Counted from the stretch's first letter, positions 15,772 through 24,617 are shown. The stretch: DNA of 64,000 nt from Thermophilibacter gallinarum (GCF_014982725.1 NZ_JADCJZ010000001.1:434001-498000), one strand, 5' to 3'. The notes: generated by a model from the sequence alone, not told the origin. Made by a program: numbers and translations.

Positions 15772-18297
15772 ATGGCGAGAAGGACCACGTTCCTGGAGGG
15801 GCACGGCGTGCCCGAGCTGCTGGCGCCTGCCGGCGGGCCCGCGGCGTTCAACGCGGCGCTCGCGGCCGGGGCGGACGCCATCTACTGCGGCCTCGGAAGC
15901 GACTTCAACGCCCGCCGCGGCGCGGGGAACTTCGACGACGAGTCCTTCTCGGCCGCCTGCCGCCGGGCGCACCTGGCCGGCTCGCGCGTCTACGTGACCG
16001 TGAACGTGGCGGTGTCCTCCGAGGAGCTGCCGCGCGTGCTGGAGCTCGTGCGCCGCGCCTGGGGGCTCGGCGCCGACGCCTTCATCATCCAGGACTGGGG
16101 CCTCATGGCGGAGATCCGTCGCCGGTGGCCGGAAGTGGAGACCCACGTCTCCACGCAGGCGAACGTCCATGACGCGCGCGGCGTGGCTTGGTGCCGCGAC
16201 GTCTGGGGCGTGGACCGCGTGACGCTCTCGCGCGAGCTCTCCCTGGCGGAGATCTCCCGCATCGCCGAGGAGGGCGTGGAGCTGGAGTGCTTCGGCCACG
16301 GGGCGCTGTGCTTCTGCTACTCGGGCGTGTGCCTCATGAGCTCGATGCGGGGCGGCCGCTCGGCGAACCGAGGCCTCTGCGCCCAGCCGTGCCGCCTGCC
16401 GTACGACCTGGTGGACGAGAAGGGCGAGGTGCTGGAGATTCCCGGCGTGGCCACGCAGGGCATCCCCGAGACGAGCCGCGGCGTGGGCGGCACGCGGCTG
16501 CTGTGCCCGAAGGACTACCGCACGGTCGACCGCGTGCGCGAGATGCGCGACGCCGGCGTGGGCTCGCTCAAGGTCGAGGGGCGCATGAAGGCGCCCGACT
16601 ACGTGTTCTCCGTGGTGGCGGCCTACCGCGGCGCGCTCGACGCCCTGCGTGACGGCCGAGATGACGACGCCGCCCGCGCGGCCCGCGACCGGCGCCTGCG
16701 CCGCGCGTTCAACCGCGACTTCACCGAGAGCTACCTCTGGGGCGGCTCGGACAACGACATGATGAGCTACGAGCGCTCCAACAACCGCGGCGAGCTGGTC
16801 GGCCGCGTCGTGGGGTCGCGAGCGCTCGAGGACGCGCTCGTGCGGCGCGGCGGCGGCAACGGCGGTCGCGAGCGCATGCGGCGCGTCACGCGCGCCGACG
16901 TCGAGGTCCTTCTCGACGAGCCGGTGGGTGCCGGCGACCTGCTGGAGATCCGCCCGGTCGACGACCCGTCGCAGTTCCTGACCGCGCACGCGGCGGCCGA
17001 CGCGGCGGCGGGGGAGACCATCACCTGCCGCACCGCCCGCCCGATGGAGGCCGGCTCGCTCGTGCGCGTGATTCGCTCCCAGGCGGCGCTCGACGAGGCC
17101 GAGCGCGTGGCCGAGAAGGACGTCGTGCGCCGCCGGCCGGTGCACGTGCGCGTGACGGCGCGCCTGGGTGAGCCGTTTGCGGTGGAGCTGGAGTGCGCCG
17201 ACGGCGCCGCGGTCGCGCGCGCCGAGGGCTTCGTCGTGGAGGCCGCGCGCACGCGACCGGTCGCCGAGGCGGACCTCGTGGAGCACGTGGGACGCATGGG
17301 GCAGAGCGCCTTCGAGCCCGTGGGCTGGGACGTCTCGCTCGACGCCGGCTGCGGCATGCCCTTCTCGGCCGTGCACAAGGTCCGTGCCGAGGCGTGTCGC
17401 CTTCTGGAGGAGGCCCTGCTCGCGCCCTATGCCGATCGTGCGCTCTCTGCTGGAGAGCCCGACCATGCACACCCGTCGGTTTTCCCCCCGAACGACCCCC
17501 AAAACACCCAGGTGTGCGTGGTCGTGACGACGCCGGAGTGCGCCGAGGCCGCGCTCGCCGCCGGGGCGACGCGCGTCTACGCGTCCGCCGACGACCTCGC
17601 GCGGGGCTCGTGGCCGGACGGCGTCATTCCCTGGCTGGACGAGGTATGCCGCGAGGCCGACCACGCCCGCCTGGACCCGTGGGTCCACACGGGCGAGCCC
17701 GTCGCCGTGGGCAACGTCTCCGAGCTGGCCCTCGCCGCCGAGCGTGGTGCGCTGCCCGAGCTCCGCTCCTGCATCCCCGTCCACAACGCATCCGCGCTCG
17801 CCGCCCTCGCCGCCGCGGGTGCCGCGGGCGTCTGGCTCTCGCCCGAGCTCACGCTCGAGGAGGTCTGCGCGCTCGCCCGCACCTCGCCCGTTCCCGTGGG
17901 CCTCTCGGTCCTGGGCCGCGAGCGCGTGATGACGAGCGAGCACTGCGTCCTGCAGGCGCTCGGCCGCTGCCGCCACGACTGCGCTCGCTGCCCGGAGCGC
18001 GCCCGCGCGCTCTCCCTGCGCGACATCGACGGCAACCTCCTGCCCGTGCGCACGGACGTCAACGGCCGCTCGCGCATCTGGTGCGCCCAGCCGCTCGACG
18101 CGACCCCGCAGGTCCCGGAGCTCGTCGCTGCCGGTGTGACCCGTCTGCTCGTCGACGGCCAGCTCATGGGCGCCGACGAGGTCTCCGCCGCCGTGGCCCG
18201 CGTCGCCGCCGCGCTCGGGGCCGCGCGCGACGGCCGCCGTCCCGCCCCGCGCATGAAGGGCGCCACGTCAGGTCATCTCTTCTCACCCATTGGGTAA
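15772..18297 (+). CDS. U32 family peptidase-like protein (RlhA-related)
   Basis: 841 aa. Residues ~10-300 are the U32 domain (ELLAPAGGPAAFNAAL at the start). The Fe-S cluster cysteine set lies in FGHGALCFCYSGVCLMS and NRGLCAQPC. A DUF3656-like region and a second TIM-barrel-like stretch follow. E. coli RlhA, a U32 protein with DUF3656, hydroxylates 23S rRNA C2501 and is about 650 residues; this one is longer. ATG at 15772 is the first start in frame after the inverted-repeat element; its upstream GAAGGG is weak and rather distant. An internal palindrome (17461-17523) encodes about 20 residues from EPDHAHPSVFPP that look foreign to the domain. Four further cysteines lie in CVLQALGRCRHDCARCPE. 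RNA-modifying function is inferred from the family. Confidence 0.85.
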   Translation: MARRTTFLEGHGVPELLAPAGGPAAFNAALAAGADAIYCGLGSDFNARRGAGNFDDESFSAACRRAHLAGSRVYVTVNVAVSSEELPRVLELVRRAWGLGADAFIIQDWGLMAEIRRRWPEVETHVSTQANVHDARGVAWCRDVWGVDRVTLSRELSLAEISRIAEEGVELECFGHGALCFCYSGVCLMSSMRGGRSANRGLCAQPCRLPYDLVDEKGEVLEIPGVATQGIPETSRGVGGTRLLCPKDYRTVDRVREMRDAGVGSLKVEGRMKAPDYVFSVVAAYRGALDALRDGRDDDAARAARDRRLRRAFNRDFTESYLWGGSDNDMMSYERSNNRGELVGRVVGSRALEDALVRRGGGNGGRERMRRVTRADVEVLLDEPVGAGDLLEIRPVDDPSQFLTAHAAADAAAGETITCRTARPMEAGSLVRVIRSQAALDEAERVAEKDVVRRRPVHVRVTARLGEPFAVELECADGAAVARAEGFVVEAARTRPVAEADLVEHVGRMGQSAFEPVGWDVSLDAGCGMPFSAVHKVRAEACRLLEEALLAPYADRALSAGEPDHAHPSVFPPNDPQNTQVCVVVTTPECAEAALAAGATRVYASADDLARGSWPDGVIPWLDEVCREADHARLDPWVHTGEPVAVGNVSELALAAERGALPELRSCIPVHNASALAALAAAGAAGVWLSPELTLEEVCALARTSPVPVGLSVLGRERVMTSEHCVLQALGRCRHDCARCPERARALSLRDIDGNLLPVRTDVNGRSRIWCAQPLDATPQVPELVAAGVTRLLVDGQLMGADEVSAAVARVAAALGAARDGRRPAPRMKGATSGHLFSPIG
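17461..17523. repeat. Palindromic element copy inside the U32 coding region
   Basis: Arms GACCATGCACACC and GGTGTGCGTGGTC (12 of 13 paired) enclose about 37 bases. The left half shares ACCAT(A/G)CACACCCGTCGG with the intergenic element at 1211. It lies in frame and keeps the gene open, adding a Pro/Asn/His-rich linker between the two halves of the U32 protein. Confidence 0.7.
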
Positions 18298-18338
18298 GAT
18301 GTCTCACGGAACCATTCCAGCCCAGCGAAAGGAACACC

Positions 18339-18575
18339 ATGGCTGTTGATCGCGCGCTTCTCGACGCAACCCTCGACGTTATCCGCCAGAGCCTCCAGGC
18401 CGACGGCGGCGACGTGGCCCTCATCGACGTGACCGACGACGGCGTCGTCACCCTGGAGATGCAGGGCGCCTGTGCCGGCTGCCCGCTCTCCTCCCTCGAC
18501 ATGTCCGAGGGCATCGAGCGCATCCTCATGGAGCACGTCCCCGGCGTGACGCGCGTCCAGCCGGCCGCCTTCTAG
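18339..18575 (+). CDS. NifU C-terminal-domain Fe-S scaffold protein
   Basis: 78 aa, consisting only of the NifU/NfuA C-terminal domain: VIRQSLQADGGDVALIDV followed by GACAGCPLSS with the CxxC pair (Cys45, Cys48) that holds an Fe-S cluster between two subunits. It would assemble or transfer clusters in the cytoplasm. AAAGGAACACC precedes the ATG. It lies 41 bases after the U32 gene, itself an apparent Fe-S protein, and 17 bases before lgt, so the three are probably co-transcribed. Confidence 0.93.
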   Translation: MAVDRALLDATLDVIRQSLQADGGDVALIDVTDDGVVTLEMQGACAGCPLSSLDMSEGIERILMEHVPGVTRVQPAAF

Positions 18576-18592
18576 CGCGGGGCGAGAAGAAC

Positions 18593-19408
18593 GTGCTGCT
18601 GAACGAGATCTATCACGCCCTCGATCCCGTGGCCTTCTCGCTGGGCCCGATTTCCGTGCGCTGGTACGCGCTGGCGTACCTCGCCGGCTTCGTCTGCGCG
18701 GGCGTGGTCATGTGGCGCACGCAGAGGCGCTGGGGGCTCGGCCTCACGCTCGACGACCTGCTCTCGATCGTGCTCGGCATCGTCTTCGGCGTGATCATCG
18801 GCGCGCGCCTGTTCTACGTGGTGTTCTACGGCGCGGGCTACTACCTCGAGAACCCGCTCGAGATCTTCATGCTCAACCACGGCGGCATGAGCTTCCACGG
18901 CGGCCTCGTAGGCGCCGTCGTGGGCGGCAGCCTGGTGTGCCGGCGCTACGGCATCTCCATCGCATCAGTCTGCGACCTGGGCGTTATCGGAGCGCCGATC
19001 GGTCTGTTCTTCGGCCGCTGTGCCAACTTCGTGAACGGTGAGCTCTGGGGCAAGGAGACCGACCTGCCCTGGGGCGTGATGTTCGAGACGGGCGGCGCGG
19101 TCTACCGCCATCCCTCGCAGCTCTACGAGGCCGTGCTCGAGGGCCTCGTGATCTTCGTGGTGCTCTACGCGCTGTCGCGCCGCGTGCCGCCGCGCCCGCA
19201 GGGCACCTTCATGGGCGCGTTTCTCGCGCTCTACGGCGTCTTCCGCTTTCTCGTGGAGTTCGTCCGCGTGCCGGACGCCCAGCTCGGCTACCTCTTCGGT
19301 CCCATCACGATGGGCCAGCTGCTGAGCCTGCCGCTCGTCCTTCTCGGCATCGCGATCCTGGTGGGCGCGCATCGGCTGGGTCGCCCGCAGCGCGGCTACC
19401 TGAGCTAG
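18593..19408 (+). CDS. lgt: Prolipoprotein diacylglyceryl transferase
   Basis: 271 aa, seven membrane segments. Family signatures: HGGMSFHGGLVGA and the phosphatidylglycerol-binding motif GRCANFVNGELWG, then RHPSQLYEA. Lgt attaches diacylglycerol to the lipobox cysteine of lipoproteins, the first step of lipoprotein maturation. The start is the GTG at 18593; GGCGAGAAGAAC immediately upstream acts as its ribosome site and is also a copy of the motif that recurs throughout the window. It ends 158 bases from the convergent gene at 19567; that gap holds no gene or clear terminator. Confidence 0.95.
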   Translation: MLLNEIYHALDPVAFSLGPISVRWYALAYLAGFVCAGVVMWRTQRRWGLGLTLDDLLSIVLGIVFGVIIGARLFYVVFYGAGYYLENPLEIFMLNHGGMSFHGGLVGAVVGGSLVCRRYGISIASVCDLGVIGAPIGLFFGRCANFVNGELWGKETDLPWGVMFETGGAVYRHPSQLYEAVLEGLVIFVVLYALSRRVPPRPQGTFMGAFLALYGVFRFLVEFVRVPDAQLGYLFGPITMGQLLSLPLVLLGIAILVGAHRLGRPQRGYLS

Positions 19409-19566
19409 TCCCGCCGTGTCGTCCGGTGTCCCGGTGACCGCGCCGGCCTCTGTTGACTGACAGGTTTTACCGTCCATGCGCGCTCTCGGTTGCCCGCGAG
19501 CCGCAGAACTTGTCACTCAATCATGGAGCGGGACCGGTCCGGTGAGAAGGACGCCGCGCTCGCGCC

Positions 19567-20778
19567 CTACCCGCGGGCGGCGTCCTCGGGCGTGATCCTC
19601 ATGGACTGGAAGCGGTGCGCCATGTAGGCGTCGTCGTAGTGCTCGGCGTAGAACTCCTCGACCGGCGAGCTGGGCGGAAGGCCGCTCTCGCGCTGGTACC
19701 AGCACTCAAGCGACTGCAGCGTCATGACGCCGTTCACCAGCATGAGGACGGCGCAGAGCGCGGTGAACGAGTAGCGCGCCTGCCAGGGGATGAGGTTGAT
19801 GAGCTTGAGCAGCCACGGCAGGCAGACCTTGATCCAGACGAAGCCGAGCGCGCCCCACATGCACATGAAGAGCGTGGACGTGCGGCCGCCAAAGAGCGCG
19901 GCGATCGGGTCCGGGAAGAGCCCGAAGATCGTGGAGCCGGAGTAGTCCCAGGCCACGGCGCCAAAGCCGACCTGCATGAACCAGGAGACCGCCGCCTCGA
20001 AGAGGCCGCCGATCACGGCGGAGACCAGGAAGATGACCACGGGGTTCGCGCGATAGAAGCGGTTGAGCGCCACGGTCATGAGCACGGCGCCAAAGCCGTA
20101 GATCGGCGAGAAGGGCCCGTAGAGCATGCCGGCGCGGTCCTGGTAGACGCCCGGGTCCACGACGACCATGTGGTAGACGGTCTCGATGATGAGTCCGAGC
20201 ACGCAGCAGACCACGAAGACCCAGAACAGGTTGAAGAAGTCCAGCTCGATGAAGCCGCGGTCTCCCTTGGCGCGGCCGAGCGTGCCCGCCTCAGCCTCCT
20301 CCTCGGTCTCCATGTCGCGCAGCTTGCGCTGGAGCTGGCGCTCGGAGATCAGCGTGGGGTCGACGGTCACGGAGATGACGAGAAGAACCACAAGTCGCAC
20401 GCCGTCATAGATCAGGTTGTCGCCGAAGCCGTTGAGCATGATCTCCAGGATCAGGTTGACGATGCCCACGCCGAGCAGCGCGTAGGCGATCTGCGCCACG
20501 TGCCGGCGGCGGTTCTTGAGCACGAGCACGCCGAAGGCGACGTAGCCGACCGACGCCAGGAACATCGTGACGAGCTGGACGGCGACGAGCGTCATCGTGA
20601 GCGTGACGTCGTGACGCTCACGGTAGAGGTCCGCGCCGTACTGCACGAGCGGAATCGCGATGAGCGCGAGAAGGACGAGCACGGCCGCGGCAGTGATCAG
20701 GCAGTAGACGCCATAGACCTTGAGAAGCACGGAGATCTTGCGGCTCTCCGCGGGTGCGGGCGCTTCGTGGTTGCTCAT
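19567..20778 (-). CDS. CmpB-family (putative ABC permease, PF06541-like) membrane protein
   Basis: 403 aa. The N-terminal half has four hydrophobic segments (from VYGVYCLITAAAVLVLLALI) and a charged cytoplasmic linker with TEEEAEAGTLGRAKGD. The C-terminal half matches the ABC_trans_CmpB family: FVVCCVLGLIIETVYHM, GMLYGPFSPIYGFGAV, then VSWFMQVGFGAVAWDYSG. These proteins are called putative ABC permeases but have no demonstrated role. The ATG at 20778 has AAGGAGCCCC upstream; further in-frame codons upstream lack a ribosome site. It is divergent from the ArsR-type regulator at 20911, whose promoter lies in the gap. Confidence 0.8.
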   Translation of the reverse strand: MSNHEAPAPAESRKISVLLKVYGVYCLITAAAVLVLLALIAIPLVQYGADLYRERHDVTLTMTLVAVQLVTMFLASVGYVAFGVLVLKNRRRHVAQIAYALLGVGIVNLILEIMLNGFGDNLIYDGVRLVVLLVISVTVDPTLISERQLQRKLRDMETEEEAEAGTLGRAKGDRGFIELDFFNLFWVFVVCCVLGLIIETVYHMVVVDPGVYQDRAGMLYGPFSPIYGFGAVLMTVALNRFYRANPVVIFLVSAVIGGLFEAAVSWFMQVGFGAVAWDYSGSTIFGLFPDPIAALFGGRTSTLFMCMWGALGFVWIKVCLPWLLKLINLIPWQARYSFTALCAVLMLVNGVMTLQSLECWYQRESGLPPSSPVEEFYAEHYDDAYMAHRFQSMRITPEDAARG

Positions 20779-20852
20779 GGGGCTCCTTCGGGCTGGGTGC
20801 ATTGGCACCATCGTACCCCGTTCTTCTCGCTTCCAACTGGAGACGCGGACTG

Positions 20853-20881
20853 TTGACATTACAGAATATGTAACGTACTAT
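20853..20881 (+). promoter_or_regulatory. Sigma-70-type promoter with overlapping palindrome before the ArsR-like gene
   Basis: TTGACA (20853-20858) and TACTAT (20876-20881) are separated by exactly 17 bases. TTACAGAATATGTAA (20859-20873) inside the spacer is a palindrome (TTACA/TGTAA), so a repressor bound here would block RNA polymerase. Autoregulation by the 20911 product is the simplest reading. Confidence 0.75.
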
Positions 20882-20910
20882 AGCGTGAAACCATAAGAGA
20901 AGGAGGTCCC

Positions 20911-21480
20911 ATGGCCAAGAAGACGCTGGACATCACGACGCGCGAGCAGCTGGACGTCTACATGAACCCGCAGCGCCAGCGCCTGCTGCACGAGATGCAG
21001 GTCCTCGCGCAGCCGGCCACGTGCAAGCAGCTGGCCGACGCCATGGGCATCTCCGCCTCCTCGGTCACGCACCACATGAAGAAGCTCGAGTCGCTCGGCC
21101 TGGTGGAGCTCGACCACACCGAGGTCATCCGCGGCATCACCGCGCGCTACTGGCGGGCCGTGCCCACGGACGTGTCGCTGCGCGCCAACGAGGGCGGGGA
21201 CCTCCAGGAGGAGAAGATGTTCCTCGTGGACTACCTCAACCAGCAGGTCTTCGCGGGGCTGCGCACCTACGCGGCGTCGGACGCGGTGGAGCGCGAGAAG
21301 GAGCTGGGCCTTGCCCACGGCGAGCTGCTCAGCGGCGTGATGTACCTCACGGAGGACGCGGCGCGGGAGTTCCAGGACGTGGTGCGCGCGTTTGTCGAGA
21401 AGTACGACCAGCCGCAGGAGGGTACGGTGCCCTGGGAGTTCAGCGTGGCCTGCTACCCGCATCGGAGCTTCCCGGAGTAG
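20911..21480 (+). CDS. ArsR-like winged-helix transcriptional regulator
   Basis: 189 aa. Residues ~15-85 form a winged helix of ArsR/HTH_20 type: LLHEMQVLAQPATCKQLADA, then SSVTHHMKKLESLGLVEL and an RGITARYWRAV wing. The C-terminal ~100 residues form an alpha-helical ligand or dimer region without recognisable metal-site cysteines, so the inducer is unknown. AGGAGGTCCC precedes the ATG. The upstream promoter carries an overlapping palindrome, suggesting autorepression. The MFS transporter 69 bases downstream is the likely target, a common drug-efflux arrangement. Confidence 0.85.
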   Translation: MAKKTLDITTREQLDVYMNPQRQRLLHEMQVLAQPATCKQLADAMGISASSVTHHMKKLESLGLVELDHTEVIRGITARYWRAVPTDVSLRANEGGDLQEEKMFLVDYLNQQVFAGLRTYAASDAVEREKELGLAHGELLSGVMYLTEDAAREFQDVVRAFVEKYDQPQEGTVPWEFSVACYPHRSFPE

Positions 21481-21549
21481 GCGCCGGCCGCCCGCGCGAT
21501 CATCCGCACAACCTAACTCGTAGAAGGCCCGACAAGGGAGGGGTTCGTC

Positions 21550-22779
21550 ATGGAGAAGAACCGCGTTCTGCCCGTCTCGCACGCGATCGTGTTCCTGCTG
21601 ATCCATCTGGGGACGGGGCTTGCCGCGCCGGTGCTCTCGCTCATGCTGCTCGCCCGCGGCGCCACGCTGGCGACGCTGCCTTTCGTCGTGGGCGTGACGA
21701 CCGTGGTCACGTGCCTTCTCGAGGTGCCGAGCGGGATCGCCGCGGACGTTCTGGGGCGCCGGCGGGTCTTCGCGCTCTCGATGGCGCTGCAGGTGGCGAC
21801 CTACGTGGTGCTGCTCGCGACCCCGAGCCTCGCCGTGGTGGCAGTCTCGGGCCTCCTGCGCGGCCTCGCCCTCGCGGCGCGCACGGGGACGCTCGAGGCG
21901 GTCGAGCTGGACCGCGTGGTGGCGGGGCACCCGGAGGCGGCGGGGCGGCTTGCCGCACTCGACGCCCTCAACGGGAGGCTCGCGCTGCTGGAGTCAGCGG
22001 GCGTGGGTGCGGGTGCCATCGCTGGCGGCGTGCTGGCTATGCTCGACCCCAGCTACGTGCTGCTCATTGGTTGCATCATTGCGTCCGGGGCGGCCGCGCT
22101 GGCGGGTGGCCTGGCCCTCTTCCCGCCGGACGAGCGCTCGAGCGTTCCGGTGTGCGAGCGGTTGCGCTCCACCCTCGCCGACATGCGCGCGACGCTCGCT
22201 CGGCCGGGCGACATCCGCCTGGTGCTCGCCGCCTCAGCTTCCGCGGGCGTGGTGATGGTCGTCGTGGAGACGTACTGGCAGCTCGCCTTCGAGAGCCTTG
22301 TGGGCGAGGGCGGCACGTGGCTGCTCGGTTTCGTCAACTGCGCGGGCATGGGTGCGGCGGCGCTCGGCAGCGCGGCGGCGATGCGCTGGGGGAGCGCGGC
22401 GTCCGGGGCGCACGGTCGGCGCGGGCTCTACCTGGCGCTGCAGGCGGCGGCGATCGTCTGCCTGGCGCTCTTCTCGGCCGCCGCGAGCGTGCCCGTGTTC
22501 GTGGCCGTCTACGTGGCGCTCTACCTCGCGCTCGGAGCGCGCAGCGTGATCGAGCAGACCGTGCTCCACAACGCCGTCCCCTCGCGCGAGCGCTCCGGCA
22601 TGGCATCCGTGCAGTCAATCGCCCTGCGCGCTGGCGGCCTCGCGGGCTCGGCGGCGAGCGGGCCGGCCGTGGCGGCGCTCACGCTTGCTGGTGCGTGGCC
22701 GGTCCTCGCCGCGCTCGCGGCCGTGCTTGCTGCCCTCGGCGCCCGCCGCCGCTCCCTCACAGGGTGTGTACGAGATTAA
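21550..22779 (+). CDS. MFS transporter
   Basis: 409 aa with about twelve hydrophobic segments and the MFS loop 2-3 motif as PSGIAADVLGRRRVFALS. Proteins of this build export drugs or metabolites by proton antiport. GGGAGGGG precedes the ATG. It follows the ArsR-like regulator and is probably controlled by it. Ala, Leu and Gly make up much of the protein, as expected at this GC content. Substrate cannot be predicted. Four short tandem repeats follow the gene. Confidence 0.85.
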   Translation: MEKNRVLPVSHAIVFLLIHLGTGLAAPVLSLMLLARGATLATLPFVVGVTTVVTCLLEVPSGIAADVLGRRRVFALSMALQVATYVVLLATPSLAVVAVSGLLRGLALAARTGTLEAVELDRVVAGHPEAAGRLAALDALNGRLALLESAGVGAGAIAGGVLAMLDPSYVLLIGCIIASGAAALAGGLALFPPDERSSVPVCERLRSTLADMRATLARPGDIRLVLAASASAGVVMVVVETYWQLAFESLVGEGGTWLLGFVNCAGMGAAALGSAAAMRWGSAASGAHGRRGLYLALQAAAIVCLALFSAAASVPVFVAVYVALYLALGARSVIEQTVLHNAVPSRERSGMASVQSIALRAGGLAGSAASGPAVAALTLAGAWPVLAALAAVLAALGARRRSLTGCVRD

Positions 22780-22854
22780 GAATATGATGTACTTCTCGCC
22801 AATGCGCTGACCTGCGGTTTCACGATTGCATGGTACCGTATCAATTCTGCAACA

Positions 22855-22942
22855 GTGTACATACCCTAAGATGGGGTGCACATACCCTGAACGGGAGGGG
22901 TGCACATACCCTGAACGGGGGGTGCACACACCCTGACCGGGA
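22855..22942. repeat. Four tandem ~22-bp repeats between convergent genes
   Basis: Four units begin GTG(T/C)ACATACCCTGAACGGG, with start points 22855, 22876, 22900 and 22922 (21-24 base spacing). The last ends ACACACCCTGACCGGG. Each contains the palindrome GTGCAC except the first (GTGTAC). They lie in the convergent gap between the MFS gene and the 22974 gene. Unit spacing of about two DNA turns could place bound proteins on one face; no spacer variation as in CRISPR. Confidence 0.8.
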
Positions 22943-22973
22943 AGCGCCCTCTGGCGAGAAGGACCTGGTCCCG

Positions 22974-24026
22974 CTAGTCGGCCGGCTCGACGCGAATCCA
23001 CAGGTACGCCTCGGAGTGCTCGTCCCACTCGTCTTGCGCGTCAGTGAAGAAGTAGCATGCCACCTCGGCGCCGTCGACGAGCGCCGTCTCGCCGACGTCG
23101 TAGTGGTCGAGGGAGATGCCCTCGTACGGCGAGCCCGCAAGGAAGGCCTCCCGGAACTCCGGGAAGAGCTCGTGCGCGGTGACGAGCCCGGGGACGAGGG
23201 CGGGGACGTCCGCCGCGGCGAGGGCGTCGTGCAGGAGCGCCAGGTCCTTCTCGGCCTGCGCGAGGTTCTCCTCCTGGCTCAGTGCGGGGTCGACGGCGAG
23301 GTGGTACCCGGTCTCGATGACCTGCCCGTCGTTGTTGATGTCGACGCGTATGCTGCTGCCGGTCTCCTCGCCCGCCTCGTCCACGACGTCACCGGTCACG
23401 TAGTAGCTGACCTTATCGTGCTCCCTGGTGGGGTCGATGCTGAACGGGTCCAGCCCGGCGTCCGCAAAGGAGGCCTCGAGCGCACGGGTGGTCTGAGCGG
23501 CGGTCTCCATCTCCTGTCGCATGGTCTGGGCGCGCCCCACGAAGTGCGGCACGTACACGGCGGCGAGAAGGACGAGAGCGACCGCGAGCACGCGGCGGAG
23601 GAAGCGCCGGTGGTCGGGCAGCGAGATGCCGAGCGGCTCGGCGATCTCCCAGGACGCCCGCAGGAGGCCGCTCCCATCCTCCCGTGCGGTAAAGGGCGCC
23701 TCGGGCTTTTCGCGGGACGGGTTCTCGCGAAGCGCAGCCTCTGCCTTGGCGGCGACAGAGCCCCACGTCTTCTTGTTGAGGTCGCAGCGCGAGGCAAGCA
23801 TGGCGTAGCTGGTCGCGACCGTGAATGCGACCACGATGGCGAGCATGGTGAAGAGTCCGACGAGGTACAGCCCGGTGTTGTGGAAGACGAGGTCGTCGAG
23901 CATGCTGAGGAAGAGGAACTCGCCCATGACAATGAGGATGCAGGTGAAGCCGCGCCGCGGGAGCGGGCCCATGACGTAGTACCAGCGGACGAGCAGCCGC
24001 TCCCAGCCTGTGACGTCTGCGTTCAT
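22974..24026 (-). CDS. Hypothetical membrane protein with extracytoplasmic domain
   Basis: 350 aa, not assigned to a family. Two N-terminal membrane segments (~26-45 and ~53-75), a cytoplasmic linker (KKTWGSVAAKAEAAL) and a third segment (~146-163) precede an exported domain of about 185 residues. That domain contains VSYYVTGDVVDEAGEETG and SIRVDINNDGQVIETGYHL, a pattern of beta strands resembling small periplasmic-type folds. The ATG at 24026 is preceded on its strand by GGGGAGGGCCC. It stands alone between the convergent MFS gene and the divergent HMA gene. No catalytic motif is visible. Confidence 0.7.
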   Translation of the reverse strand: MNADVTGWERLLVRWYYVMGPLPRRGFTCILIVMGEFLFLSMLDDLVFHNTGLYLVGLFTMLAIVVAFTVATSYAMLASRCDLNKKTWGSVAAKAEAALRENPSREKPEAPFTAREDGSGLLRASWEIAEPLGISLPDHRRFLRRVLAVALVLLAAVYVPHFVGRAQTMRQEMETAAQTTRALEASFADAGLDPFSIDPTREHDKVSYYVTGDVVDEAGEETGSSIRVDINNDGQVIETGYHLAVDPALSQEENLAQAEKDLALLHDALAAADVPALVPGLVTAHELFPEFREAFLAGSPYEGISLDHYDVGETALVDGAEVACYFFTDAQDEWDEHSEAYLWIRVEPAD

Positions 24027-24142
24027 AGGGCCCTCCCCTGCGCGTAGGTTGGACAGATTATATCCCGCGGCCGTAGTGCAAGGGAGTCTGAAAGTTATGG
24101 GCGGTTAACAGTTGCCTCAAAATAGTTTACTATGTCTAACAT

Positions 24143-24173
24143 GATTCAAAAGAGGACAGACCCCTTTTGAATC
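24143..24173. repeat. GGGACAG-core hairpin in a divergent gap
   Basis: GATTCAAAAG (24143-24152) pairs with CTTTTGAATC (24164-24173) around AGGACAGACCC. It belongs to the family also found at 24586, 32443, 37141 and 46171, but lies between two divergent genes, where a terminator for either is not expected. It could attenuate the HMA transcript if transcription starts upstream of it. Confidence 0.7.
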
Positions 24174-24215
24174 ATTCGGCGGGCGAGAAGAACGTGGGCT
24201 CGTAAGGGGGTTGCC

Positions 24216-24587
24216 ATGATCAACGTCATTATCGTCCTGGCCGTGGTGGCGGTCGTCCTTCTCGCTGTGCAGCGCTACCTGCGGACGCTCCGCCGGGGCG
24301 GCTGCGGCTGCGGGTGCTCGGGCGGGGACGCTGGGTCCCACGTCGCGCGCCCGCAGGTCGCCGACACCAACGAGGCGCACTACCCCTACGCGGCAGACCT
24401 CACCGTCGAGGGGATGCACTGCGAGCACTGCCTCGCCACGGTGGAGGCCGCTCTCGACGACATCGGCGGCGTGTGGGCGCGTGCGAGCCTGCCCGACCGC
24501 GTGCGCGTGCTCTCCAAGGACCCGATCGACCCTGCGGCGCTGGCCGCAGCCGTGGAGTCCGCCGGCTACCGGGTGACCCAAGGGTGA
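24216..24587 (+). CDS. Membrane-anchored HMA-domain metal chaperone
   Basis: 123 aa. Residues 1-18 form a membrane helix, followed by a basic stretch and a cysteine-rich GGCGCGCSGG (Cys30, 32, 34). Residues ~55-123 form an HMA domain with the metal motif GMHCEHC (Cys69, Cys72). HMA proteins carry Cu(I) or another soft metal to P-type ATPases. The P1B ATPase at 25062 has no HMA domain of its own, so this protein probably supplies it. AAGGGGGTTGCC precedes the ATG. Its TGA stop shares bases with the following hairpin. Confidence 0.85.
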   Translation: MINVIIVLAVVAVVLLAVQRYLRTLRRGGCGCGCSGGDAGSHVARPQVADTNEAHYPYAADLTVEGMHCEHCLATVEAALDDIGGVWARASLPDRVRVLSKDPIDPAALAAAVESAGYRVTQG

Positions 24588-24617
24588 TTCAAAAGGAGAC
24601 GCCCCCCCCTTTGAATC
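24586..24617 (+). terminator. Hairpin at the end of the HMA gene
   Basis: The TGA stop (24585-24587) runs directly into GATTCAAAAGG, which pairs with CCTTTGAATC (ending 24617). It is a member of the recurrent GATTCAAAAGG hairpin family and separates the HMA gene from csoR. Confidence 0.7.

Noticed and set aside
22855-22942. CRISPR array
   Set aside because: Units are directly adjacent with no unique spacers, and no cas genes are in the window.
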